Of a stretch of DNA of 41,046 nucleotides, positions 29,865 to 38,705 are shown piece after piece. Each line of letters opens with the position of its first letter. The first letter of the stretch is position 1. The notes under the pieces are model-generated. The model had not been told where the DNA came from and ran no database searches. It saw only the letters and a list, made by a program, of their open reading frames with translations. The translations under genes and the position numbers were made by a program. Source of the stretch: Myxococcota bacterium (GTDB lineage: Bacteria > Myxococcota_A > UBA9160 > UBA4427); contig JASMLK010000054.1 in the NCBI GenBank assembly GCA_030748735.1, forward strand, positions 1 through 41,046, given 5' to 3'.

Positions 29865-32309
29865 TTGTCTCAACGCGATTCGAAAACACCGAACAGCGAC
29901 CCCGACGCGAAGCTCGCCGCGAGCCGCAGCGAATGGTCGAAGCGTCTCGCCCTGTTCGGGCGAGGGAATCGGGGCGCACCGAGCGGGCCTGCTTCTGACC
30001 CAGTGGCCTCTCAGGACGAAGCGGAGTGGGAAGACATTCCCGCGCGCCCCACCCGCCCGCTCCCCGCCCTCGAAGACGTTCCGCCACTTTCGCGTGCCGG
30101 CAGCTCGCGCATCGACGCCGAACGTGAAGAACTCGAAATTGCCGTAGCGGCGGCCCAGCGCGAGATCGCCGATCGCGAGGCGGAAAGCGTCGGCTTGCGC
30201 GGCGCACTCGGCGCCGCCCATCAACAGTTGCGCGCGCGCGAAGCCGAGATCACCGACCTCACGACGCGACTCGCGGTGGCCAACGCCACGACGAACGCGC
30301 GACAAGACGAACTCGAAAACCTCGGCGGCCGCTATTCGGGCGTCGAAGAAAAGCGCAACGTGCTCGAACGCGAGACCCAGGTCTTGCGCGACGAGTTGCA
30401 GCGCGCGGCTGAAGAGGCGGAGAAGCGCGAGATCAAGATCGACAACCTGCGGTCGGCCCGCGCGACCCTCGAAGAGACGATCGAAGCGCGCAACCGCATC
30501 ATCCGCGCACGCGACGAAGAGCTGGCCGCAGGCGAGCAGGAGCTGCAGGCCCATCGCGATCGCATTGCGAACCAGTACAAATCCGTCGCCGATCGCGACG
30601 CCGAAATCGCGCTGTTACAGGACCAGCTCCTCGCGGAACAAGAGCGCACGCACAGCCTCGAACTCGAAGTCGGCGCGCGCGACCAGATGCTCGATCACCA
30701 GCGCGAGAAACTCGCCGAACGCGACGAACAACTCGCCGACCTGCTCGCGACCTTCGACGTCGTCGAACGCACCATCAAGACACGTCCCGGCGTGGCGGAC
30801 ATCGGTGAGGGTGCCGCCTCCAATGAAAGCACCCCACCCGCACCACCTCAGAAGCCACCCGCTGGCCCCGTGCGCACGGCGCGCAACGACGCCGCGGCAC
30901 CATCGGCACCGGGGACCGAAGCGCGAGACACATCCGAAGCAACGGAAGACGCCGCGCTGGACGAAGGCGACGACGAGGACCCGTCTCCAGAGCCTGAGGC
31001 CGCGACCAGCGAACAGGATCTCGACGCCGCTTGCCCGGATGGCGAAGCCGAAGCGGACCAGGCCGACGAACCCGAGCCGCCGGTCGCTGAAGAGGAAGCA
31101 GCCGAGCCCGAGCCGATGGAAGCGGACGCCAACGGCGCAGAGGCCAACGACGCGGACGAAGCCGAGGCCCTCGACGCAACCAGCGAGAGCGACGCCACCG
31201 AAGACGGCGCCGAGGAAGTCACCGCAGAAGGTGAAGCCGCCTCGCCCGCCGAAACTGAAACCGCTGCCACGGATGACCAGACCGAAGAAGCCGAATCGGC
31301 GCAGAACGAAGACCCCTTCGCGACCGAGCGAACCATCCTGGAACCGTCGGGCGACCTCTTCCTGACACGCCCCCCGCCGCGCAGCGAGATCTTCGACTGG
31401 TGGCGCGATCAACGCATTGCCGAAGGTCTGGCCCCACTGTCGGTGGCATCCTTCGACGCACTGCTCGCCGACACGGTCGGGCGCCTGTGCGAAGCAAGAC
31501 CCGACGACACGATCGAGGTCGCCAGCTTGTGCGGGGCCGACGCGACCCTCGAACTGCGGCTGGCCAACGCACTCGAAGCCGCCGGACACGAGAACTACAC
31601 GATCGACTGCATCGACGATCGCGAAGGCTGGCACGAGATCCGCGACGAGCGGGCATCCGATGCGGGCTTCGACGATCGCATCGATTCACTCCCCGCATCG
31701 ACGGCCGCGCTCGCGCTCGACCAGAAGATCGACGTCTTCGTCGCCGACGGATCGCTTGCCTACGTGGCCGACCTGCCGGCGCTACTCGCCTGGCTACGCA
31801 ACGGGTGGAAGGACGACTCGGTGATGGTCATCGGTGGGACGCTCGGCGCCTGTGCGGCCGGCGAAGCGCCCGAGCACGTCGAGACGATCGACCGCATCTG
31901 GAACGTCATGCCCGATCAATACATGCTCAATCACATCACGGGCAGCGAGCAGGCCAACTTCAGCGCGGAGAAACCCGCGAGCGATGCTCCGGGTGGTGGC
32001 GGGCCGCTCGCACCGGGCGAAACACCTCTACTCCCACTCCTGCTCGACGAGTTCTGCTTCGAGGTGTTCGCGCCCTTCGGCAACCTCATCAACGCTTTCG
32101 TCGGCCCGGAGATCGGCGCCAACTTCGATCCCGACGTCGAGGCCGACCAGCAGTTCATCGAAACGTTCGCGAAGCTCGACGAAGGACAGATCGACGCAGG
32201 CGCAATCCACCCGCTCCACCTCGTCGCCGTGTTGCGCGGCAGCGCAAGCGACGAACCCTTCCTGCTCGAGGGCCGCGCCCCTGAGCGGTGTCTCGCGCTC
32301 GGCGAGTAG
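29865..32309 (+). CDS. coiled-coil, acidic linker and methyltransferase-like domain protein
   Basis: An 814-residue protein with no signal peptide or membrane segment. Residues 82-300 are a long coiled coil rich in Glu, Arg, Ala and Leu heptads. Residues 305-495 are a disordered linker dominated by Glu, Asp, Ala and Pro. Residues 500-800 resemble a class I SAM-methyltransferase found in glycan-related genes: IFDWWRDQRIAEG, IEVASLCGADATLELRLANA (the glycine-rich SAM loop position, degenerate), LLPLLLDEFCFEVFAPFGNL and a final AIHPLHLVAVL. The loss of the SAM glycines suggests a binding or structural role, which is inference. The start appears to be TTG at 29865 with GGAAG upstream. It converges with the sensor gene at 32362, 52 bases away. 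Confidence 0.75.
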   Translation: MSQRDSKTPNSDPDAKLAASRSEWSKRLALFGRGNRGAPSGPASDPVASQDEAEWEDIPARPTRPLPALEDVPPLSRAGSSRIDAEREELEIAVAAAQREIADREAESVGLRGALGAAHQQLRAREAEITDLTTRLAVANATTNARQDELENLGGRYSGVEEKRNVLERETQVLRDELQRAAEEAEKREIKIDNLRSARATLEETIEARNRIIRARDEELAAGEQELQAHRDRIANQYKSVADRDAEIALLQDQLLAEQERTHSLELEVGARDQMLDHQREKLAERDEQLADLLATFDVVERTIKTRPGVADIGEGAASNESTPPAPPQKPPAGPVRTARNDAAAPSAPGTEARDTSEATEDAALDEGDDEDPSPEPEAATSEQDLDAACPDGEAEADQADEPEPPVAEEEAAEPEPMEADANGAEANDADEAEALDATSESDATEDGAEEVTAEGEAASPAETETAATDDQTEEAESAQNEDPFATERTILEPSGDLFLTRPPPRSEIFDWWRDQRIAEGLAPLSVASFDALLADTVGRLCEARPDDTIEVASLCGADATLELRLANALEAAGHENYTIDCIDDREGWHEIRDERASDAGFDDRIDSLPASTAALALDQKIDVFVADGSLAYVADLPALLAWLRNGWKDDSVMVIGGTLGACAAGEAPEHVETIDRIWNVMPDQYMLNHITGSEQANFSAEKPASDAPGGGGPLAPGETPLLPLLLDEFCFEVFAPFGNLINAFVGPEIGANFDPDVEADQQFIETFAKLDEGQIDAGAIHPLHLVAVLRGSASDEPFLLEGRAPERCLALGE

Positions 32310-32361
32310 GCGGTACGAGCCGAACCGTCGCCAAACGCGCGAGCGGTGAAACGGCGGCCGC

Positions 32362-34479
32362 TCAGCCCGGTAGCGGCATCGGCAGGGTGACGCGCACGCA
32401 GCTTCCCGCCTGGGATTCGCGTTCGATGCGCATGTCACCGTGCATCGCGTCGACGAGTTCTTCAGCGAGTGACGAAGCACCCGTGGCACCCGTTTCGCAC
32501 AGCCGCCCCGAAGCGTCGGTGTAGAGCCCGGTTTCGGGTGCCAGCAATTCGAAGCAGAGCTTCACGGCAGCCGGGCCGTCGTCCTTGCAGCTCACGTAGA
32601 GTTCGACCGGCGCGTCGTCGCTCGACTGCATGGCATTGCGTGCGAGATGGACGAGCAAGGGGCCGACCCATTCCGGATCGCCCAGCAGTCGCTCGGGTAC
32701 CTGACGACTGCAACGCACCCCGAACCGAGACGCGCGACCATGGGCTTCGCCTTCGAGCCAGGCCGCGACTTCGCCGAGCAACTGCCGCAAATCGAATTCG
32801 CACTGCTCGAGCGCGGGGCGACGTTCGGCGACTGTGGCGTCGACTTCCTCGCCGAGTTCGCGCGCCAGGGTGTCGCGCGATTCGGTGACCAGGCGTTCGA
32901 TCGCGCGTTCGCGTTCGGCCGTGAGTTCGGCTTCGAAGCGCTCGCGCGCTGCAGCGAGTTCGTCGAGGGCGCGCTGGCGGGCAGCTTCGAGTTCGTCTTC
33001 GAGACGCGACCGGGCGCTGGCGAGTTCGCGGGCCGGTTCTGCCGCGGCTGGGGGCACTTCGTCGGCAGGCATGGCTTCGCCGCCATCGCTTTCCGGTTCG
33101 TCGAATGACGCCTCTTCGACTTCATCGGCGTCGTCGTCGGGCGGAGCTCCGATTACTGCGTCAGCGTCCTCGGGCGACGCGGCCAACGGCTCGGTTTCGC
33201 CGTCTTCTTCGGTTTCTTCTTCCTGCTCTTCTTCTACGTTGCCTTCCGCGGAAGCCGCCACGGCGTCGCCCGGCGCATCTTCAGCAGGTTCCCCGTCTGC
33301 CTCGATCGCTTCGGCGCGGGCTTCGAGCGCGGTGGGTGCTTCGTCGTCGTCTTCATCTTCGTCTTCTCCGGCCTGGCGTCGCCGCCACAACAAGGCACCG
33401 CCCGCCCCGGCTACGACGACGATCGCGAGGAGTCCGTAGCCCACGCCTCCACCGAGCATCGGCGTGAACACCGCCACGAGGTCGACGTCGGCGATCGGCG
33501 CCGACACCGCGAGCGTGAGTGCGAGTTTCTTGTCGCCCTGCCCCACGTCGAACCGCAGCAGGCGCGCCACCCGCGTGCTTCCCACGTGGCCGAAGCTCGA
33601 GACGTTGCCGGCTTCGCGCGCAGCGAGGTCGAGTTCGGGGTACGTCGCGGCGAGGAGCTCGTTTGCGCTCTGTCCCCGCGCGAGCGCAAGGTCTTCGACC
33701 GGATGGAGGAGCGATGCCCCTTCGGCCGTCGCGAGCAATACGTCGGCGGCCGCGGGCAGCCCGGCCCGCACGGCGGCCAGCGCATCGCTCATGTCGACAC
33801 TGACCAGGACCACGCCCACGACGGAGCCGTCGGAACCTCGCACCGGGGTTGCACCGCGCACGAGCGCGGGCGGGACCCCTTCCGCGGGTGTCGGAAAACT
33901 CGGCTCCGAGAGCACGACCGCTTCGCCTTCGTGGGAGATCACTTCCTGCAAGAAGCTTCCGTCCCAGTCGGGGCGCGGATCTTCCTGCGTGGGTTGCGCG
34001 GTGCCCTGTTTGTCGCGCTCGACGCGCGCGACCATCAAGCTGCCGCTCGGTACGCCACTGAAGCGACCGAGATAGGTGACGTCGAGGACGTCGCTGCGCG
34101 ATTCGAGCAGTTCGCCGAGCGATGCGGCGAGCCGAATGCGCCACCGTTCTTCGAGAGGAAGTGCGGGGGCGGGTGGGGTCGCTTCTTCGCCGGTTTCCGG
34201 CGTTGCAGCCGCCGCCCCTTCGCTGTCCTTCATGACGTCGGACGTGATGGCGACGACGCGGCGCACCGCATCGCGAACGTCGTCCTCGAGGATGGCGAAG
34301 CGCCCGCTCACCGGTTCGCGCGCACCGTCGACCACCGCTTCGAGTGCTGTGATCTGTGCGGCGTCAGCCCGCTCGCGCACGAGGTAGGCCAGCCCCGAAC
34401 CGAGGGCCGCGAAGAACACCACGAGTAGAAGACCGGCGCGAAACGCCTTGCTTTTCAGGATCTCGAGCAGCCGTGCCAA
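32362..34479 (-). CDS. membrane sensor protein with degenerate histidine-kinase ATPase domain
   Basis: A 705-residue protein. Membrane helices at about 15-34 and 343-365 enclose a periplasmic sensor region (36-342) that looks like a double Cache-type domain. An extremely acidic linker (371-480, runs of Asp and Glu), a coiled coil (484-545) and a C-terminal HATPase-like domain (556-705) follow. That domain keeps an N-box-like VHLARNAM and a final GATGASSLAEELVDAMHG that mimics the G2 box. The DxGxG box is missing and no phosphoacceptor His motif is present, so kinase activity is doubtful. The start is TTG at 34479 with GGGAG 7 bases upstream. No response regulator is adjacent. Confidence 0.75.
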   Translation of the reverse strand: MARLLEILKSKAFRAGLLLVVFFAALGSGLAYLVRERADAAQITALEAVVDGAREPVSGRFAILEDDVRDAVRRVVAITSDVMKDSEGAAAATPETGEEATPPAPALPLEERWRIRLAASLGELLESRSDVLDVTYLGRFSGVPSGSLMVARVERDKQGTAQPTQEDPRPDWDGSFLQEVISHEGEAVVLSEPSFPTPAEGVPPALVRGATPVRGSDGSVVGVVLVSVDMSDALAAVRAGLPAAADVLLATAEGASLLHPVEDLALARGQSANELLAATYPELDLAAREAGNVSSFGHVGSTRVARLLRFDVGQGDKKLALTLAVSAPIADVDLVAVFTPMLGGGVGYGLLAIVVVAGAGGALLWRRRQAGEDEDEDDDEAPTALEARAEAIEADGEPAEDAPGDAVAASAEGNVEEEQEEETEEDGETEPLAASPEDADAVIGAPPDDDADEVEEASFDEPESDGGEAMPADEVPPAAAEPARELASARSRLEDELEAARQRALDELAAARERFEAELTAERERAIERLVTESRDTLARELGEEVDATVAERRPALEQCEFDLRQLLGEVAAWLEGEAHGRASRFGVRCSRQVPERLLGDPEWVGPLLVHLARNAMQSSDDAPVELYVSCKDDGPAAVKLCFELLAPETGLYTDASGRLCETGATGASSLAEELVDAMHGDMRIERESQAGSCVRVTLPMPLPG

Positions 34480-34709
34480 GCGTCACTCCCAGCGCAAAGG
34501 TCCGTCATGATTGGACTTCCCCTTATCGGGTTGCACATGTGTTGCGCTTTACCGCGTTTGCAACTCGATGCGCAGATGCGAACCTCCAACGCCTTCTCGA
34601 ACCCCACCGATGGAGACGCCGCGATGACTGCATCCGAATTCGCTTCGAGGCCCGTCCAGTGACGAGTATCGACGACACCGTCGCGATCCTCGGGCTGACA
34701 GACTGAGCC

Positions 34710-35900
34710 GTGCGCTTCGCGGTTCTAGGCGACCTCCATCTCGACCCGGACGACGCGCGTTTCGCGCGGGCGAGCGAACAGCTTCGCGCCCTCTCGCCGG
34801 GTCGGGTGATCTGCCTCGGCGACTTCGGCAACGGCAAGGCTTCGGGCACACGCGCATCGTTCGAGCGCGCGCGCTGCTGGCTCGAAGCCCTGGACGTCCC
34901 CTTCGAATCGCTTCTCGGCAACCACGACCTCGAGCGGGTCGAGGTTTTCGCCAGCGATGACGAGGTCGTGCGCAGCTACTGCGACGCCATGCGGATCGAG
35001 AAGCCCTACGACAGCTTCGACCTGGGCGAAGCGCTGGGGATCACCCTTTCGTCGACCGCCTTTCGCAACAAGCGTGGCTACGCCCACGAGGTTTCGATCG
35101 ACGAAGCGCAGTTTGCCTGGTTCGCCGACACCCTCGAACGCCACCGCGACCGGCCGGTCTTCGTCTTTTCGCACGCGCCGCCACTGGGTTCGCGTCTGCG
35201 CGTGCTGCAACACCCCCACCTGCGCGGCGGCAACGCGTGGCTCAATCAATCGAATGGTCCGCGCCGCTTCTCGCGGCTACTCGAACGGCATCCCCAGGTG
35301 CGGCTTTGGTTCTCGGGGCACAACCATCTCGGACAAGACCATCCGCGCGCGCTTTCGCACGTCGGGCGCTGTCTGTTCGTTCATACGGGCGTGATCGGCG
35401 CGCAGTCGCGCGATGGACGACACCACAGCCGCCTGCTCGACTTCGAAGGCGGCCGCGTTTCGATCGAAACCCTCGACCACACGACCGGCGCGCAGCGTGT
35501 GGCCGCGGAGTTCGATCTGATGGCGAACACGGTGACGCAGCACGACGTCGACGAGGTCGAGGTTGCGCCGCCCTGCTTCGCTGCGCCGGGTGCCGAGATC
35601 CTCGGGAGCGATTCGCAGCGCGGCAGCCTGGGGCGCAGCGTGATGGTCGAGTCGCAGGCGATGCTGGTCGAATTCGACCGCGAGCTGGAAGACCCCGTCG
35701 GCGTCGTGAGCGACAACCCGCGGCACCGCACACTTGGCTTCGAAGGTGACCAACTCGTGGCGGGTGGCGCAGCGAATCGTCTGCGAGTCTTCCCGAACGA
35801 CGACGGCTACTACTTCGCCATTCCATCGCGCAATCGGCGCCTACTGGGAAGTGCGCGCATCGCGCTGCGCGCCCTTGCACGGCGCGTTCTCGCACGCTGA
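34710..35900 (+). CDS. calcineurin-like metallophosphoesterase with C-terminal extension
   Basis: The 396-residue product has the complete metal-ligand set of the family: GDLHLD (Asp8, His10), GDFGN, GNHD, FSHAPPLG and SGHNHLG. These cover residues 1 to about 230. Roughly 130 further residues have no recognised domain. The start is GTG at 34710, right where the motif-bearing fold begins. Its substrate cannot be told from sequence. It is divergent from the sensor gene, and the 230 bases between hold no convincing gene. The last rightward gene before tRNA-Asp. Confidence 0.85.
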   Translation: MRFAVLGDLHLDPDDARFARASEQLRALSPGRVICLGDFGNGKASGTRASFERARCWLEALDVPFESLLGNHDLERVEVFASDDEVVRSYCDAMRIEKPYDSFDLGEALGITLSSTAFRNKRGYAHEVSIDEAQFAWFADTLERHRDRPVFVFSHAPPLGSRLRVLQHPHLRGGNAWLNQSNGPRRFSRLLERHPQVRLWFSGHNHLGQDHPRALSHVGRCLFVHTGVIGAQSRDGRHHSRLLDFEGGRVSIETLDHTTGAQRVAAEFDLMANTVTQHDVDEVEVAPPCFAAPGAEILGSDSQRGSLGRSVMVESQAMLVEFDRELEDPVGVVSDNPRHRTLGFEGDQLVAGGAANRLRVFPNDDGYYFAIPSRNRRLLGSARIALRALARRVLAR

Positions 35901-36120
35901 CGACTTGCAGACGAGGATCGCCCGATGACGCCAGCCGGGTTCTCGATGAAAACGCGGTAGGCGGTACGGACGATCAGCAAACTCGCATCGCGAGTCGGTC
36001 GACTCCAGACACCGTGCGCGCGCGGGCTTCGGACGGCTAAGCGCGTTGCGCCGAGAAGCAGCGTCGCGCACGGAAGGGGCTTGCATGACGGTCCCGAGAA
36101 CTCTGGCTGACGACGGGAGA

Positions 36121-36197
36121 TGGCGGGGCGGACGGGACTCGAACCCGCAACTTCTGGCGTGACAGGCCAGTGCTCTAACCAATTGAACTACCGCCCC
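36121..36197 (-). tRNA. tRNA-Asp (anticodon GTC)
   Basis: A full cloverleaf reads leftward. The acceptor GGGGCGG pairs with CCGCCCC. The anticodon stem CTGGC/GCCAG encloses the loop CTGTCAC, and the T-arm GCGGG/CCCGT has TTCGAGT. Discriminator G is followed by an encoded CCA (36123-36121). It stands alone between rightward genes. The 220 bases on its left (35901-36120) hold no gene or clear terminator. Confidence 0.95.
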
Positions 36198-36290
36198 GCA
36201 TCGTCGAAGCGGGCAGAGATTGGCCTGATTGGCCCTCACCTGCAATGGGCGGGCGGGAAAAAACCAGGGTCGGGTACAGTTCTCGGGTCG

Positions 36291-37784
36291 ATGTCGCAGC
36301 GAACCCACAATCGAAGCCGTACCGGGCGGGCGAACCCGGGCCGGAGAGACCGACCGCTGCACGGCATTCGACACCTGCGAGCGGGCTTCGCGGTCTGGGC
36401 CCTGTCGTTGTTGGTCGCCTCCGGCGGGTGTTGGATTCGCACCTTCGATCGGGACAAACAGCCCGATCTGGTCTTGATCACCGTCGACACCTTGCGCGCC
36501 GACCACCTCGATCTCTACGGGCACGACCGCCCGACGTCGCCCGCGCTCACGAAGCTCGGCCGGGAGGGCATCGTCTTCTACCAGGCGATGGCCGCTGCGC
36601 CCTGGACCCTGCCCAGCATGGCGAGCATCCACACCGGCACACCGCCGAGCGTGCACGGTGCGGTTTCGAACGAGCGGGCCATCGCTCCCGGGCTGCCCAC
36701 GGTCGCCGAAGCGCTGCACAAGAAGGGCTACCGCACGGTGGCGGTGACGAGCCACGCGTTCGTGGGCCGGGGCTTCGGCTTCGACAATGGCTTCGATGTC
36801 TTCGACGACTCGCACCAGGCCGGCCACCGCGGCGAGACGTCCCGGGCGCTCACGACCACCGCCCTCGAGCTGCTTCACGCCGACCCCGACTCACCGACCT
36901 TTCTGTGGGTGCACTACTTCGACCCGCACTACAGCTACGAGCGGCATCCCGAGTACGCGATCGCCGAGGGGCTGCGCGGGCGCTTCGGCGACACCATCGA
37001 CTTCGCAAGCCCCGACGGGCGCGAGCTGCACGACGTTTCGCGCAGCGAGCTCGACTACATGCGCGACGTCTACGACGAGGAAATCGCGCACACCGATCAC
37101 TGGATCGGCCAACTCGTCGAAGGCGTACGCGACGCCGAGCGCGACCGCGCGGCGATCTTCGTCGTGACGGCCGACCACGGCGAAGCGTTCCTCGAACACG
37201 GCCAGCTCGGCCACGGGCGTGGCCTCTACGACGAGCTGATCCGCGTGCCGTTGATCATCGGTGGCGACATCGACCGCACGATTCGCGGGGTGGGTACCAG
37301 CCGCGCCGTCGAAACCGCGGCGATCGCGACGACCCTGTTGGGACTGGCGGGAATCGAAGAGAACCCCTTCCCCAGTATCGACCTCGTCGACACGGCGATG
37401 AGCCGGGCCGCGCCCCCCTTCGCGATCAGCGAGGGCAGCTACGCACGGGGCAGTGACGGTCGCAAGGTTGCGCTCACCCAGGGCCACTGGAAGCTGATCC
37501 ACGATCTCGACAGCGACAGCTACGAGTTCTTCAACCGTCGCGCCGACCCCGCGGAACGCCACGACCTCGCAGACGACCCCAAGAGCCAGCGCAAGCTCGA
37601 GCGACTGAGGGCCGCTCTGGCACCGCACAGCCAGGCTGTGCGAGCCATGGAATCGAAAGGTGAAGCCGGGCGCGCAGAAGTCGAACCCGACGAAGCGGCG
37701 CGCCTCCGGGCGCTCGGCTACCTCGACGAGTCGCCCGCCGCGCCTTCGGACGCTGGCGGCGCCGTCAACGCCGCACCGCGCTGA
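36291..37784 (+). CDS. sulfatase / alkaline-phosphatase superfamily hydrolase, probably membrane-attached
   Basis: The 497-residue product shows the metal-binding VLITVDTLRADHLDLYGH (Asp66 and nearby) and TADHGEAFLEHGQLGHG, typical of the sulfatase-like family. The nucleophile region reads APWTLPSMASIHTG, with Thr106 in place of the C/S-x-P-x-R that is converted to formylglycine in true sulfatases. It may be a phosphotransferase or phosphodiesterase instead. A hydrophobic segment at 32-46 ends in SGGC (Cys47), close to a lipobox but with Ser at -3. The ATG at 36291 is chosen; an earlier in-frame start would cross tRNA-Asp. The substrate is unknown. Confidence 0.8.
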   Translation: MSQRTHNRSRTGRANPGRRDRPLHGIRHLRAGFAVWALSLLVASGGCWIRTFDRDKQPDLVLITVDTLRADHLDLYGHDRPTSPALTKLGREGIVFYQAMAAAPWTLPSMASIHTGTPPSVHGAVSNERAIAPGLPTVAEALHKKGYRTVAVTSHAFVGRGFGFDNGFDVFDDSHQAGHRGETSRALTTTALELLHADPDSPTFLWVHYFDPHYSYERHPEYAIAEGLRGRFGDTIDFASPDGRELHDVSRSELDYMRDVYDEEIAHTDHWIGQLVEGVRDAERDRAAIFVVTADHGEAFLEHGQLGHGRGLYDELIRVPLIIGGDIDRTIRGVGTSRAVETAAIATTLLGLAGIEENPFPSIDLVDTAMSRAAPPFAISEGSYARGSDGRKVALTQGHWKLIHDLDSDSYEFFNRRADPAERHDLADDPKSQRKLERLRAALAPHSQAVRAMESKGEAGRAEVEPDEAARLRALGYLDESPAAPSDAGGAVNAAPR

Positions 37785-37789
37785 CGCCT

Positions 37790-38058
37790 CGCCCGCGCCC
37801 CTTTGGTCTTCTCTTCGAGCCAGCCGGTGTTGATCGCCAGCGTGACCGGGGCATCGAAGTGGTGGGGATCGAAGAGCAGGAAATCCTCGAGCGTCCGTCG
37901 GCGTCGAAGTCGCGAAACTCGCTCGCGACACCGCCAGTGCCGCGGATGTGGTCGCGCGCCGTGATGAACGCCAGCCTGTACAATGCATCCAGTTGATCCC
38001 TGCTGAACTGGAGTCCTCTTGGTCGCAGGCACCGGTAGAGCAGGAGAAGGAAAACCAT
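37790..38058 (-). pseudogene. frameshifted fragment of an unrecognised gene
   Basis: Read leftward, FSRDQLDALYRLAFITARDH runs on to FRDFDADGR. The coherent sequence then continues in another frame as LEDFLLFDPHHFDAPVTLAI, NTGWLEEKTKG and a basic tail. The switch is near 37891-37896. Both halves have high-GC codon use and protein-like composition, so a single indel in one gene is likely. It could be a decayed gene, a fragment or a sequencing error. No family is recognised. It abuts the divergent dehydrogenase gene and its tail runs into the end of the sulfatase gene. Confidence 0.45.
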
Positions 38059-38059
38059 C

Positions 38060-38665
38060 ATGTTCGACCTGAGTGGACGTACCGTCGTCGTCACCGGCGG
38101 CAATGGCGGCATCGGCTTCGGGCTTGCGCGTGGTGTGGCGCGAGCCGGGGCCAACGTGGCGATCTGGGCGCGCAACGAGGAGAAGAACGAACGAGCGCGC
38201 GGCGAACTCGAAACGCTGGGCGCGAAGGTCATCACCGTGAGCTGCGACGTTGCGAGCGAAGCGGAGATCCTCGCCGCCATCGAACAGACGGCGGGCCAGG
38301 AAACCGGCGGCGGCGGCAAGCTCGTGGTGACGTCGTCGATGGTCGAACACTTCGGCTCCCCGATGCAGGCCCACTACGCCGCGAGCAAGGGGGCCGTGGG
38401 ATCGCTCGTGAAGTCCCTCGCCGTGCGCCTCGCGCGCCACGACATCCAGGTCAACGCGATCCAGCCGGGTTGGATCATCAGTGAGGCGACGGCGGCGATC
38501 TCGCAGTCGGACGACTTCAACGAGGTGCTGATGAAGCGCATCCCCGCGCGTCGCTGGGGAGATGCGGCGGACTTCGAGGGCATCGCGGTCTATCTGGCTT
38601 CCGACGAATCGCGCTACCACACGGGCGATTCGATCTTGATCGACGGCGCGTACACGATCTTCTAA
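38060..38665 (+). CDS. short-chain dehydrogenase lacking its central segment
   Basis: The 201-residue product has the SDR start TGGNGGIGFGLA (residues 12-23), the Asp63-Val64 pair, the catalytic Ser92/93, and Tyr106 with Lys110 in YAASK, then PGWI and GDSILIDGAY. About 50 residues are missing between EQTAGQ (residue 80) and ETGGGGKLVV. That stretch normally carries the NNAG motif and the helix with the catalytic asparagine. The reading frame is intact across the joint near 38300. It is probably an internally deleted, inactive enzyme. The ATG at 38060 has AGGAG and AAGG upstream. Relatives are usually about 250 residues. Confidence 0.8.
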   Translation: MFDLSGRTVVVTGGNGGIGFGLARGVARAGANVAIWARNEEKNERARGELETLGAKVITVSCDVASEAEILAAIEQTAGQETGGGGKLVVTSSMVEHFGSPMQAHYAASKGAVGSLVKSLAVRLARHDIQVNAIQPGWIISEATAAISQSDDFNEVLMKRIPARRWGDAADFEGIAVYLASDESRYHTGDSILIDGAYTIF

Positions 38666-38705
38666 TGCGCCGCGGCCCGAGTCGAACACGATTGATGCGG
38701 CAACC

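Noticed and set aside
30615..31634. 339-codon open frame opposite the acidic linker of the coiled-coil protein
   Set aside because: Its Phe/Gly/Cys/Val-rich sequence is the reverse reading of Glu/Ala/Asp codon repeats, and it has no start support.
32310..32361. Possible bidirectional terminator between the convergent genes
   Set aside because: Only a 6-bp GAGCGG/CCGCTC stem with no U-run was found, which is too weak to call.
36120..36290. Upstream extension of the sulfatase-like gene
   Set aside because: It would translate across tRNA-Asp, and the signal-like segment starts only after the ATG at 36291.
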